A DNA stretch of 64,000 bases, from assembly GCA_937949745.1 (NCBI GenBank), contig CALECM010000059.1, forward strand, positions 1 to 64,000. The letters run 5' to 3'. How positions within the stretch are numbered: position 1 is the stretch's first letter; every line of letters starts with the position of its first letter. A program made the position numbers and the translations under genes. The notes below the pieces were generated by a model. That model was not told the DNA's origin. It saw only the letters and a program-made list of their open reading frames with translations, and did not search any database. This document shows, piece by piece, positions 19,040 to 27,488 of the stretch. Source of the DNA: an uncultured Bacteroidales bacterium. GTDB taxonomy: Bacteria; Bacteroidota; Bacteroidia; Bacteroidales; WCHB1-69.

Positions 19040-21007
19040 ATGAAAAAACTTTTCCTTATTGCCGCGCTTTTCTTTGTATATAGCGTGAATGCACAATCAA
19101 TAATCCAATTAAATCCCGATTTTCGGCCTACCGAAAATAATACTTCTATACCTGTTTCGCGGGATGCTCGGGATGTTACCGTAACCTGGTTAGCAGACGA
19201 TGCGGAGGAAGCCAATAGCTTTGGGGCAGGTGATATTGGTTCATTTATGGAATTTACATCGGAAGATATCTTAAACTTTAATTCTACCGGAAGACAAATT
19301 ACAAAAGTAAAAGAAATTAATTTTTATCTTAATGCTGATCATTATAGCAGCATTACTTCATGTAAACTTGTTATTTTACAGGGAAATAACTTTTATTCGG
19401 CCACACAGGTTTTTAGCCAGGATGTTCCGGTTGCAAATTTAGGATCCGGATGGAATAATATCAACCTGACCACTCCTTTTAATACTATTGATCCTACGAA
19501 AAATCTTTATATCGGATACAGAGTAGCACATACAGCCAATACTTTTCCGGTAAGCGTTGCCGTGGGCAGAGAACCAAAACAGGCCTGGTTCCGTAGTTAT
19601 ACCTCCAGTGGAGAAAGCAGTAATAACTTAACTTCTCAGTATTATTTGGTTTTTATGTTGAAAGCTTTGGTTGAAACGGAAGATACGCCCGCAAATGAAA
19701 TAGCCTTACAGAGCCTGGATATGGATAGATACTTTGTGGCCGGTGATGATATTAAAATAGAAGGAACTGTTAAGAATTTGGGAACACAACCTATTACTTC
19801 TTTCGAGATTACCTACGATATTAACGGTACCGAAACCGATGAATCATTTACCGGTTTAAATATTTTACCTGGTGCTACTTATGATTTAATTTCCGATCTT
19901 ACCTACGAGTCTACCCAATCCGAAAATCTTTTAATAAATGTCGCAGTATCCTTACCGAACGGGGTACAAGATAGTACCTTTAATAATTCGTCGCAAACTG
20001 TAGCCATTATTGCATCGGAAAGGGAGGCAAGGAAAGTTCTTCATGAAGGATTTACTTCATCTACCTGCGGATATTGTAAAGATGCTAATGAACATTTTAA
20101 AACTGTAATCCAGGCCGCTGATCCGGATAAGTGGACCTGTATTAAACACCAGATGAATTTTCCCGGTTCCGGGGACCCTTATTATACGGCCGAAGCCGGT
20201 ACCCGTTTTAATTACTATGGTTTGACGGGCGCTCCCTCAATGATTGTAGAAGGAATTTACGATATTAATATCGGTGCATATAATGTAACAGCAATGAATC
20301 AATTGGCGGCAGTACCTGCTGCTGCGAAAATGTCCAGTCAGGGAACTGTAACGGGCAAAAAACTGGATTTAAATATCAAATTGGAGCCTGTGGTTGATTT
20401 TTCCTTTGCTAATGATGTAAGGTTATTTGCCGCTATTGTAGAAAAAGGAACTAAAAATAATGTTAAGACTAATGGAGAGGTGAATTTTATCTATGTGATG
20501 AAAGCGTTTATGTCTGATGTAAATGGAAAACCTGTTACCGACTTAACGATCGGCCAGGAATCCTCCCATGATTTTTCCTATGAATTTAACGGTGGTTACC
20601 GTTTACCCAGAACCGGTCAGGCTGCTAATATAATCAATCCGGCAATCGAACATTCGGTGGAAAATTTCGACTATTTAATGTTCGTTTACTGGTTGCAGGA
20701 TGTTCGTACGGGTGAAGTTTTCCAGTCCGGTACATTTGACCCGCGTCCGGATCTTATCAGTGTTAATGAAACAGAGATGTTCCCGGTGACCGTTTATCCG
20801 AACCCGGCCATGAATTATATCAATGTTCAATCCGATGTTCCTTTCACCAGACTTACCCTTGTTAACATGATGGGACAAACTGTGAAAGATGTTCAACCTT
20901 CGGATAATAACTACCACATGAACCTGGAAGGTATTACCAAAGGAATCTATATTTTACGTATCGAATCAGCAGAAGGAGTGACCACTAAGAAAATCAGTGT
21001 TCAGTAG
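19040..21007 (+). CDS. Omp28-related secreted protein with type IX secretion sorting domain
   Basis: The protein has 655 residues from ATG 19040; the longer frame from 18914 would start upstream of the promoter and is rejected. Residues 1-20 are a signal peptide ending VNA before QS. The middle holds an Omp28-like thioredoxin-fold domain with the redox motif CGYC near residues 342-345 and GLTGAPSMIVEG, where the proline matches the cis-proline loop of thioredoxin folds. The last ~80 residues form a type IX sorting domain starting VTVYPNPAMNYINV and ending with KGIYILRIES and a basic tail. The product should cross the outer membrane by type IX secretion and be cell-surface attached or released. 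Its substrate is unknown. The gene stands alone with its own promoter and terminator. Confidence 0.88.
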   Translation: MKKLFLIAALFFVYSVNAQSIIQLNPDFRPTENNTSIPVSRDARDVTVTWLADDAEEANSFGAGDIGSFMEFTSEDILNFNSTGRQITKVKEINFYLNADHYSSITSCKLVILQGNNFYSATQVFSQDVPVANLGSGWNNINLTTPFNTIDPTKNLYIGYRVAHTANTFPVSVAVGREPKQAWFRSYTSSGESSNNLTSQYYLVFMLKALVETEDTPANEIALQSLDMDRYFVAGDDIKIEGTVKNLGTQPITSFEITYDINGTETDESFTGLNILPGATYDLISDLTYESTQSENLLINVAVSLPNGVQDSTFNNSSQTVAIIASEREARKVLHEGFTSSTCGYCKDANEHFKTVIQAADPDKWTCIKHQMNFPGSGDPYYTAEAGTRFNYYGLTGAPSMIVEGIYDINIGAYNVTAMNQLAAVPAAAKMSSQGTVTGKKLDLNIKLEPVVDFSFANDVRLFAAIVEKGTKNNVKTNGEVNFIYVMKAFMSDVNGKPVTDLTIGQESSHDFSYEFNGGYRLPRTGQAANIINPAIEHSVENFDYLMFVYWLQDVRTGEVFQSGTFDPRPDLISVNETEMFPVTVYPNPAMNYINVQSDVPFTRLTLVNMMGQTVKDVQPSDNNYHMNLEGITKGIYILRIESAEGVTTKKISVQ

Positions 21008-21029
21008 TTAATTCTGCTCCTTAAATAGA

Positions 21030-21060
21030 AAAAGCCTTATCGTTAAGATAAGGCTTTTTT
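21030..21060 (+). terminator. Strong intrinsic terminator between convergent genes
   Basis: An 11-bp stem (AAAGCCTTATC at 21031-21041 with GATAAGGCTTT at 21047-21057) has a 5-base loop, T residues after and A residues before. It can serve both the Omp28-type gene and the converging tlyA-type gene. Confidence 0.88.
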
Positions 21061-21078
21061 GTTGAGGAGAGTATAAAC

Positions 21079-21885
21079 TTATTTTTTCAGATTTTTCCTG
21101 ATTGATTTCAACTCCGTCATCATAGCATTAAAATCCAGATTAAAGTTATTGGATTTTAAGGAAAAGAGCCCCAGGAACTCAACATTTTTTTTCAGTTCAT
21201 AAAGTGTGGAAATGGTGATCCCGTTTAAATAAAAACCGTGAGATAACGCTTCTTTCACTACCTTTTGGATGGATAGCTTATACGCTTTCTCATCGGTAAC
21301 GATCCCGTTTTTGTTCAGGAAGGAAGCTCCGGCTTCAAACTGAGGTTTGATCAATAATACCATACATCCTTCCGGTTTTAAATAAAGAGGAAAATAGGGA
21401 AGGAGGTAGGAGAGTGAAATAAAAGATACGTCGGATACGATGAAATCAAATTTCCGGTTGCCGATATCTTCCGGCTTTAATTCCCGGAAATCCGTATTTT
21501 CGATTGAAATAACGTGATGATGATCCTTGAGGGAAGAATGAAGCTGGTCCTGTCCCACGTCTACACAAACACATTCTTCAGCCCCGTGCTGTAAAGCGCA
21601 ATCGGTGAATCCACCGGTGGAGGCGCCTACGTCCAGTACTGTTTTTCCCTGAAAATCCAGATCAAAAGTTCGGATTGCTTTTTCTAATTTCAATCCGCCC
21701 CGACTGACATATCGGTTAAAAATATCAATGATATCTACCTTCTCGTTTTCCCCGACCATATATGACGGTTTATCAATTACTACCTGATTTACCGTTACGG
21801 TTTGTTGCAGGATCGCGTCTCTTGCTTTTTCCCTTGAAGGAAAGAAGCCTTGGTCAACCAGGAATTTATCCAGGCGTGTCTTCAT
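21079..21885 (-). CDS. TlyA family RNA methyltransferase (hemolysin A homologue)
   Basis: The 268-residue protein has an N-terminal S4 RNA-binding domain (about residues 1-60, TRLDKFLVDQGFFPSREKA) and an FtsJ/RrmJ-like SAM-dependent methyltransferase domain with VLDVGASTGGFTDCALQHGA as motif I. TlyA enzymes 2'-O-methylate cytidines in rRNA; the older hemolysin name is misleading. Length is normal for the family. It lies downstream of pepD on the same strand, separated by a MITE-like inverted repeat, so co-transcription is uncertain. It converges with the Omp28-type gene. Confidence 0.92.
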   Translation of the reverse strand: MKTRLDKFLVDQGFFPSREKARDAILQQTVTVNQVVIDKPSYMVGENEKVDIIDIFNRYVSRGGLKLEKAIRTFDLDFQGKTVLDVGASTGGFTDCALQHGAEECVCVDVGQDQLHSSLKDHHHVISIENTDFRELKPEDIGNRKFDFIVSDVSFISLSYLLPYFPLYLKPEGCMVLLIKPQFEAGASFLNKNGIVTDEKAYKLSIQKVVKEALSHGFYLNGITISTLYELKKNVEFLGLFSLKSNNFNLDFNAMMTELKSIRKNLKK

Positions 21886-21908
21886 TATGAGTGGCTTTTA
21901 TAAAAAAT

Positions 21909-22056
21909 AAGGCTTTACAAAAGTTTCTGTCATTCTTTAGAGACCTTGAGTCCTGAGGTTAAAACGAAGTGCCGAAGTGTCCATAAAGAAAAATCTTAAT
22001 TTCCACGCAGAGATTCGTTTCACCAACATGACAGGAAATAATTTTTGTAAAGCCTT
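21909..22056. repeat. MITE-like imperfect inverted repeat (148 bp)
   Basis: The outer arms match perfectly over 14 bases: AAGGCTTTACAAAA at 21909-21922 and its complement at 22043-22056. An inner match (CTGTCAT at 21927-21933 with ATGACAG at 22028-22034) extends the arms. The centre has no ORF. It sits between two genes on the same strand, so it could be a non-autonomous transposable element or a large mRNA hairpin. No target-site duplication is obvious. Confidence 0.55.
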
Positions 22057-22079
22057 CCTATCGTATTAAAATCCGTTAC

Positions 22080-23546
22080 TTACCGTTTTACCGGGATGTT
22101 TTGCATCAGTGCGACCAGGAAATCCCAGAATTTGCCTACACTTTCGATATTAACTCTTTCGTCGGGTGAATGCGGATTCATAATAGTAGGTCCGAAAGAG
22201 ATCATATCCCAATTAGGATAATTAACGCCGAAAAGTCCGCATTCCAGTCCTGCGTGGATCGCCATGATTTTAGGTTCCACACCATATTTCACCTGATAAG
22301 TTTGCATAGCGGTTTTCAGGATAGGGGATTCCATATTGGGTTTCCAGCCCGGGTAACCTCCGGTGAGCGTGATTTTTCCACCGGCCATTTCAGCGATGGC
22401 TTTTAACTTTTCTCCTACGGCGTCTTTGGCGGAATCTACAGAACTACGGATAAGGTTAGCCATATAAAGTTTTCCGTTTTCCAGGTTAAAAATGGCAAAG
22501 TTATTGGAGGTTTCCACCAGGTCTTTCATCGTATCGCTCATTCGCATTACACCGTGGGGAATCGCGTAAGCCATTTGCAGGATCGTATTATCGCAGGTAT
22601 TAGCCACTACTTCACGTGGTGTTTCCGCAGGACTCATCTCTATTTTAAGATCTGGTTCCGCTTTACCGAATTCTTTTTTCAGTACCTGCGTATATTGATT
22701 TACAAAGTTTGTGAATTCGGTAATATTATCTTTTGGTACTACTACGATCGCTTCCGCTTCCCTGGCGATGGCGTTCCGTAAACTGCCTCCGTGGATGGAA
22801 GCGATACGAAGATCCATCTGTTCCTGAGCTTTCTGGAGTAAACGGGTGATCAATTTGTTGGCATTGGCGCGACCGAGATTGATATCCATCCCCGAATGTC
22901 CTCCTTTTAATCCGGAAATAAAGATCCTGAAACCGGTCATATTTTCCGGAGTTGCAATCAGGTTATAGTCCCGCTCGATATTAGCGTCCAGTCCGCCGGC
23001 GCAACCTACATAAAGTTCGCCTTCGGTTTCCGAGTCCAGGTTCATCAGGATATCACCTTTCACAAATCCTTTTTTTAATCCGAAAGCGCCGGTCATTCCG
23101 GTTTCTTCATCCACGGTCAGTAAAACTTCCAACGGTCCGTGCGGTATATCTTTGGACAAAAGTAACGCCATACCGGCCGCGCAACCGATACCATTATCCG
23201 CGCCCAGTGTAGTTCCGTTTGCACGTAACCAGCCGTCTTCCCCGATTTTGGTTTCGATGGGATCTTTGGTGAAGTCATGTTTCACATCGCTGTTGGCTTG
23301 CGGTACCATATCAACGTGTCCCTGTAGAATTACGGGAACACGGTCTTCCATACCCGGAGTAGCCGGTTTGCTGAAAAGCAGGTTGCCGGTTTCATCCTGT
23401 TTATACTCGATATTGTTTTCTTTAGCCCAGTTTTTGAGCCATTCCAGGATTTTTTCCTCATGTTTGGAAGGATGGGGAATGTCACAAATTCCGGCGAAAG
23501 ATTCCCATAATGCGGAGGGATACAAATTTTTTAATGCACTGTTCAT
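22080..23546 (-). CDS. pepD: Aminoacyl-histidine dipeptidase (Xaa-His dipeptidase)
   Basis: This 488-residue cytosolic M20-family metallopeptidase has the usual PepD length. Zinc-ligand motifs are readable: GHVDMVP near residue 76, LGADNGIGCAAG near 117 and VDEETGMTGA near 148 with the catalytic glutamates. The C-terminal HAGLECGLFG and GPTIMNPHSPDERV carry the last metal-binding histidines. It hydrolyses beta-Ala-His and a broad range of Xaa-His dipeptides, fitting a peptide-fermenting life style. The upstream neighbour is the lolD-like gene on the same strand, 40 bp away, so the two may share the promoter at 24264. Confidence 0.95.
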   Translation of the reverse strand: MNSALKNLYPSALWESFAGICDIPHPSKHEEKILEWLKNWAKENNIEYKQDETGNLLFSKPATPGMEDRVPVILQGHVDMVPQANSDVKHDFTKDPIETKIGEDGWLRANGTTLGADNGIGCAAGMALLLSKDIPHGPLEVLLTVDEETGMTGAFGLKKGFVKGDILMNLDSETEGELYVGCAGGLDANIERDYNLIATPENMTGFRIFISGLKGGHSGMDINLGRANANKLITRLLQKAQEQMDLRIASIHGGSLRNAIAREAEAIVVVPKDNITEFTNFVNQYTQVLKKEFGKAEPDLKIEMSPAETPREVVANTCDNTILQMAYAIPHGVMRMSDTMKDLVETSNNFAIFNLENGKLYMANLIRSSVDSAKDAVGEKLKAIAEMAGGKITLTGGYPGWKPNMESPILKTAMQTYQVKYGVEPKIMAIHAGLECGLFGVNYPNWDMISFGPTIMNPHSPDERVNIESVGKFWDFLVALMQNIPVKR

Positions 23547-23586
23547 AATGAATTCTTTTAAGTTACTATATTTATAGCTTGATTAT

Positions 23587-24246
23587 TTAATTCTGATTTT
23601 CAATTTTCCCGTCTTTGATCACGATCCTGTGGTCCGACATTTCCCCAAGTTCCTCGTTGTGGGTTACAATGATAAAAGTATGGTGGAACTGGTCGCGGAG
23701 ATTAAAGAAAAGTTCATGTAATTTTCTGGCATTTTCCGAGTCGAGGTTTCCGGAAGGTTCGTCGGCGAGAATCAATTTAGGGTCGTTAACCAACGCCCTT
23801 GCCACGGCGACACGTTGTTGTTCGCCGCCTGACAACTGGGAAGGTTTATGCTCGAAACGTTCAGCCAGTTTCAGGTAATCCAGTAGCTCTTTTGCCCGTG
23901 CCATAGCTTCTTTTTTAGGTTTGCCGGCTATTAAAGCGGGTAAAGCCACATTTTCAACCGCGGTAAACTCGGGAAGCAGGTGGTGGAATTGAAATACAAA
24001 ACCGATATGCCGGTTGCGATACTCCGACAATTCATTATCATTTAGCTGAAAGAGAGAAACATCGTCGATCACGACCTCGCCTTTATCGGGTTTATCCAGA
24101 GTGCCGATGATATGGAGCAGGGTGGATTTTCCCGCGCCGGAGGCACCCAGTATGGTAATAATCTGTGAATTGGAGACCACAAGGTCGATTCCCTGGAGTA
24201 CTTTCAGGTTTCCGTAGCTTTTTTCAATGTGGGTAATGTTGATCAT
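23587..24246 (-). CDS. lolD: ABC transporter ATP-binding protein, LolD type
   Basis: The 219-residue protein has all ABC motifs: Walker A GASGAGKST (about residues 35-43), signature LSGGEQQR (about 140), Walker B LILADEPSG and the H-loop THN. Length and sequence fit LolD, which with the LolC/E permeases releases lipoproteins from the inner membrane towards the outer membrane. MacB- or FtsE-type ATPases are close relatives, so the assignment is not absolute. No permease gene lies next to it, a common arrangement in Bacteroidetes. It is divergent from the addB-like gene and probably leads a transcript with pepD. Confidence 0.85.
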   Translation of the reverse strand: MINITHIEKSYGNLKVLQGIDLVVSNSQIITILGASGAGKSTLLHIIGTLDKPDKGEVVIDDVSLFQLNDNELSEYRNRHIGFVFQFHHLLPEFTAVENVALPALIAGKPKKEAMARAKELLDYLKLAERFEHKPSQLSGGEQQRVAVARALVNDPKLILADEPSGNLDSENARKLHELFFNLRDQFHHTFIIVTHNEELGEMSDHRIVIKDGKIENQN

Positions 24247-24263
24247 TCCGAGGTTTTATAACC

Positions 24264-24272
24264 GCAAATATA
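24264..24272 (-). promoter_or_regulatory. Promoter -7 element for lolD
   Basis: TATATTTGC on the minus strand lies 18 bp upstream of the ATG at 24246. It sits back to back with the plus-strand element at 24335. Confidence 0.6.
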
Positions 24273-24334
24273 CAAAAGACCTTGAATTAATCCGAAAAAA
24301 TCCTCTATAATATTCTTAGTTTAAAAAGTAACTT

Positions 24335-24342
24335 TATCTTTG
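24335..24342 (+). promoter_or_regulatory. Promoter -7 element for the AddB-like gene
   Basis: TATCTTTG matches the Bacteroidetes -7 consensus and lies 45 bp before the ATG at 24387. Confidence 0.6.
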
Positions 24343-24386
24343 TAACCGGTTCTTACATCCGTAACAATTCCATAAATCACTTATGT

Positions 24387-27182
24387 ATGACATTCTTAGC
24401 ACAAGTAGCCCGGCAAATCCTGCAACAAACGGACATCGAATTGGTTAACACGGTTATTATTCTACCTAACAAAAGAGCGACACGAATGTTGCAAAAACAA
24501 CTGGCATTGGAGATCGGACGTCCTTTTTTTTTGCCGGCCATATTGACGATTAATGAGTTTATAGAATCTTTATCTCCCAGGAAAAAACTGACTCAAACGG
24601 AACTACTTGTAAAACTGTATAACGTTTATCGCCGATCCGGAGAACTTAAATATAAGGATTTTCATTCTTTCCTTTCCTGGGCGGAAATTTACCTGCAGGA
24701 TATTCATGAGATAGATATGCAACTGGCCGATGCCTCCGTCATATTCCGGAACCTGAGCGATGTCAAAGATATGGAAACCTCATTCGGACGGGACCAATTG
24801 ACGGAACATCAGCAATATTACCTTCGTTTTTATACATCTCTAAAAGATCTTTACCGGCAGTTTAATCTGGAACTTGAACGGGAATCAACAGGTTATGAAG
24901 GCGCGATTTATAAGGATGTGGCGTGCAATATTGAACAATATAGCGGAAAGTATGATTTCCGGAGATATATCTTTGCCGGTTTAAGCTTTCTTACTCCCGC
25001 CGAAACAGAGATCATCCGGTTTTATATCCGGGAATGGAAAGCTGAATTACTGTTCGATTTTGATAAATTTTACGAAGAATCACAATCGGAATTACTCCAA
25101 ACCCTGAAAAAAGAATTATCACTGGATGAATTACGCTGGATCCATGACGATTTTGCGGGCATTGCCAAACAAATAACGGAAACGGGCGTATCCGGGAAAG
25201 TGTCCCAGATTTTATACGCCATTGAGAAGATCAACGAGATCAGAAAAAAAGAAGGCAATCTGGATAATACGGTGCTGGTACTTGCCGATGAATCACTCAT
25301 ATTGCCTTTTATGCATTTCTACGATTGTCAGGATGCCAACTTAACGATGGGTTATCCGATAATCCATACACCGGCTTATCATCTTCTACAGAGTTTAACA
25401 GCGCTAGCCGGGAACAGCCGCAGGTTCCGGGATATCGAAAAGAACAGCGAGCTCCTGATCTACCACAAGGACCTGATCGCGCTTTTCAGGAATCCGCTTC
25501 TGAGGCATTGTTTCGGAACGGAAGATCATTATGAGCAATGGATGAGAGATCTTACGGGAAGTAATCGTATTTTTTTTAAGATTGATGAGATTCCGGAAAT
25601 ATCTTTTTTTAAACTGGATTTTATCCGTGATACGGGAGTTTTATTTCTGCAGGGACTTACCGAAAGTTTCCTGAGGTTCAGTGTGCTGTTTACGGAAGAT
25701 TCTCCTTTTTACGAGGGGATACAGCTCATTAACGAAGGTTTGCGCCAAACCGGACTTTTTCTGGAAGAACTGAATAAGGAAGAAGAGTTTGATTTTGGAA
25801 CCCTGGAATACTTCCTTCAACAGATCATCGGGAAAATATCCGTGCCGCTACGGGGGAATATGGAAACCGGTTTGCAGGTAATGGGATTACTGGAAACCAG
25901 GGCACTCGATTTTAAAAATGTGATCATCCTGTCGGTGAACGAAGGAATCATCCCCATGGGAAAATCCCAAAATTCCTTAATCCTGTATGATATCAAAAAA
26001 TATTTTAATCTTCCCACATATCAACAGAAAGATAAGATCTATGCCTATCATTTTTTCCGCCTCCTGCAAAGGGCGCAAAATATTTACCTTATTTATAACA
26101 ATGATTCGTCGAATACGCTGGCGGAAAAAAGCCGTTTTCTCAGTCAGCTGGAATTTGAGGTCAAAAGCCGCGGGTTAACCGGGAGTATAGAACTCCGGTC
26201 AGACCAGATTTCGCTTCTTCCCGTTACCGGAAAAGATGAATCTGTTGTGATCGCAAAAGACCGGCAGGTTATGGAGAAGTTATATGACAAGACTTATTCA
26301 CCCACTTCGCTCTCCGTCTTTATCCGCTGTCCGTTGCAATTCTATCTTGCTGAGATCGAAAAAATATCTCCAGTCCGAACGATACAGGAAAATATAGAAC
26401 AAAAAGTAACCGGTACTATCCTGCATAATATACTGGAAGATATTTGCAGGAAACTCCAGGTACAACCGGATAGTTTTATGGATATAATCGACCGGGAACT
26501 TAAAGATATCGATTCCACGATCGAGAAATCTTTCAGTGACCATGAAGATGTGAGAGGACAGGATCAGACAAGGGGAAAATTATTTCTTGCCACACAAATG
26601 GTAAAAAGAAATCTGGTATCATACCTGACCCTGATCCGGAATGAATATCGGGAAATGCCTTTTGATATTGTCGGTATTGAACAGGCTTTTACTTCAATCT
26701 TGACTGTGGGTGATAGGCAGGTTAAACTTTACGGAAAAGCGGACAGGATCGACCGTCGGGGAGACCAGGTTATCATTTTGGATTATAAAACCGGAAAAGT
26801 AGATCCGAGGGAACTGAAATATGAAGAAATGGAAACCGTATTTACCGAAAGCGAAAAAAGTAAGTTATTCCAATTGCTTATGTATGGCTATTTGTATGAT
26901 CAGACGGATCATCACTTCAAACGGAATGCAGAGTCTGTTTCCTGCGGAATTATCAGTTTCAGGACCGTTAATAAAAATGACGGGGAATATACTCTCATGC
27001 CGAAATTTCCGGATTCTCAGGGTAAATTGACAGAATTGATCACGGAGGATATCCTGGAAACATTCGGACGTTCTTTACAGGATTTAATCGCTAATATATT
27101 GGACAATTCCATCCCTTTTTCCCAGACTGCTAACCGGGATCATTGTAAATACTGTGATTATACCGATTTCTGCGGAAGATAA
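24387..27182 (+). CDS. AddB-like PD-(D/E)XK nuclease
   Basis: This 931-residue protein resembles AddB, the subunit that joins the AddA helicase-nuclease in double-strand break resection. The N-terminus has the helicase-like IILPNKRATRMLQKQL, where the Walker A motif looks degenerate. The C-terminal nuclease has KADRIDR and ILDYKTGK near residues 784-800, the D and D-x-K parts of the PD-(D/E)XK site. A cysteine in CPLQFYL (near 647) and three in CKYCDYTDFC at the extreme C-terminus are placed as in the AddB iron-sulfur staple that closes the nuclease domain. No UvrD-like addA gene follows, which is unusual because the pair is often adjacent. The neighbour on the 3' side is repeat DNA. Confidence 0.85.
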   Translation: MTFLAQVARQILQQTDIELVNTVIILPNKRATRMLQKQLALEIGRPFFLPAILTINEFIESLSPRKKLTQTELLVKLYNVYRRSGELKYKDFHSFLSWAEIYLQDIHEIDMQLADASVIFRNLSDVKDMETSFGRDQLTEHQQYYLRFYTSLKDLYRQFNLELERESTGYEGAIYKDVACNIEQYSGKYDFRRYIFAGLSFLTPAETEIIRFYIREWKAELLFDFDKFYEESQSELLQTLKKELSLDELRWIHDDFAGIAKQITETGVSGKVSQILYAIEKINEIRKKEGNLDNTVLVLADESLILPFMHFYDCQDANLTMGYPIIHTPAYHLLQSLTALAGNSRRFRDIEKNSELLIYHKDLIALFRNPLLRHCFGTEDHYEQWMRDLTGSNRIFFKIDEIPEISFFKLDFIRDTGVLFLQGLTESFLRFSVLFTEDSPFYEGIQLINEGLRQTGLFLEELNKEEEFDFGTLEYFLQQIIGKISVPLRGNMETGLQVMGLLETRALDFKNVIILSVNEGIIPMGKSQNSLILYDIKKYFNLPTYQQKDKIYAYHFFRLLQRAQNIYLIYNNDSSNTLAEKSRFLSQLEFEVKSRGLTGSIELRSDQISLLPVTGKDESVVIAKDRQVMEKLYDKTYSPTSLSVFIRCPLQFYLAEIEKISPVRTIQENIEQKVTGTILHNILEDICRKLQVQPDSFMDIIDRELKDIDSTIEKSFSDHEDVRGQDQTRGKLFLATQMVKRNLVSYLTLIRNEYREMPFDIVGIEQAFTSILTVGDRQVKLYGKADRIDRRGDQVIILDYKTGKVDPRELKYEEMETVFTESEKSKLFQLLMYGYLYDQTDHHFKRNAESVSCGIISFRTVNKNDGEYTLMPKFPDSQGKLTELITEDILETFGRSLQDLIANILDNSIPFSQTANRDHCKYCDYTDFCGR

Positions 27183-27234
27183 ATCCGGGTGACAGAGCAG
27201 AACCCGGTGTTGCGTTCATCGCATCAAACCTTTT

Positions 27235-27291
27235 GTCATTCTGAGCGCAGCAAAGAATCTAATAGAGATCCTTCACTTCGTTCAGGATGAC
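27235..27291. repeat. Palindromic repeat, copy 1
   Basis: The ends are imperfect inverted repeats: GTCATTCTGAGCG at 27235-27247 and CGTTCAGGATGAC at 27279-27291. Inner arms AAGAATCT and AGATCCTT also pair partly. The unit is almost the same as the one at 27360, and looks like a dispersed REP- or MITE-type element. Confidence 0.7.
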
Positions 27292-27359
27292 ATTATGATC
27301 GTCCAGGAAGATGTTTGATTATATCTCCCTGTGTATGAGCCCATCGAATACGATCTTTT

Positions 27360-27416
27360 GTCATTCTGAGCGCAGCGAAAACTCTAATAGAGATCCTTCA
27401 CTGCGTTCAGGATGAC
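27360..27416. repeat. Palindromic repeat, copy 2
   Basis: This second copy in direct orientation lies 125 bp from the first (start to start) and differs by a handful of bases, for example in the left inner arm, which reads AAACTCT. Its ends are GTCATTCTGAGCG and CGTTCAGGATGAC. Confidence 0.7.
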
Positions 27417-27488
27417 GCTTTGATGGTTCAGGATGACGTTCTGATTATTTCCCCTGGTGGCTGAGTTCGTCGAAGCCACCGGGAAACA

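Larger units (their letters stand above)
27183..27488. other. Intergenic region filled by palindromic repeats
   Basis: There is no gene in these 306 bp. They contain two 57-bp palindromic repeats and a third half copy (GGTTCAGGATGACG near 27425-27438). The converging genes on both sides may use them as terminators. Confidence 0.6.

Noticed and set aside
21909..27291. The 148-bp inverted repeat and the 57-bp palindromes as one repeat family
   Set aside because: They share only the octamer GTCATTCT, too little to link them.
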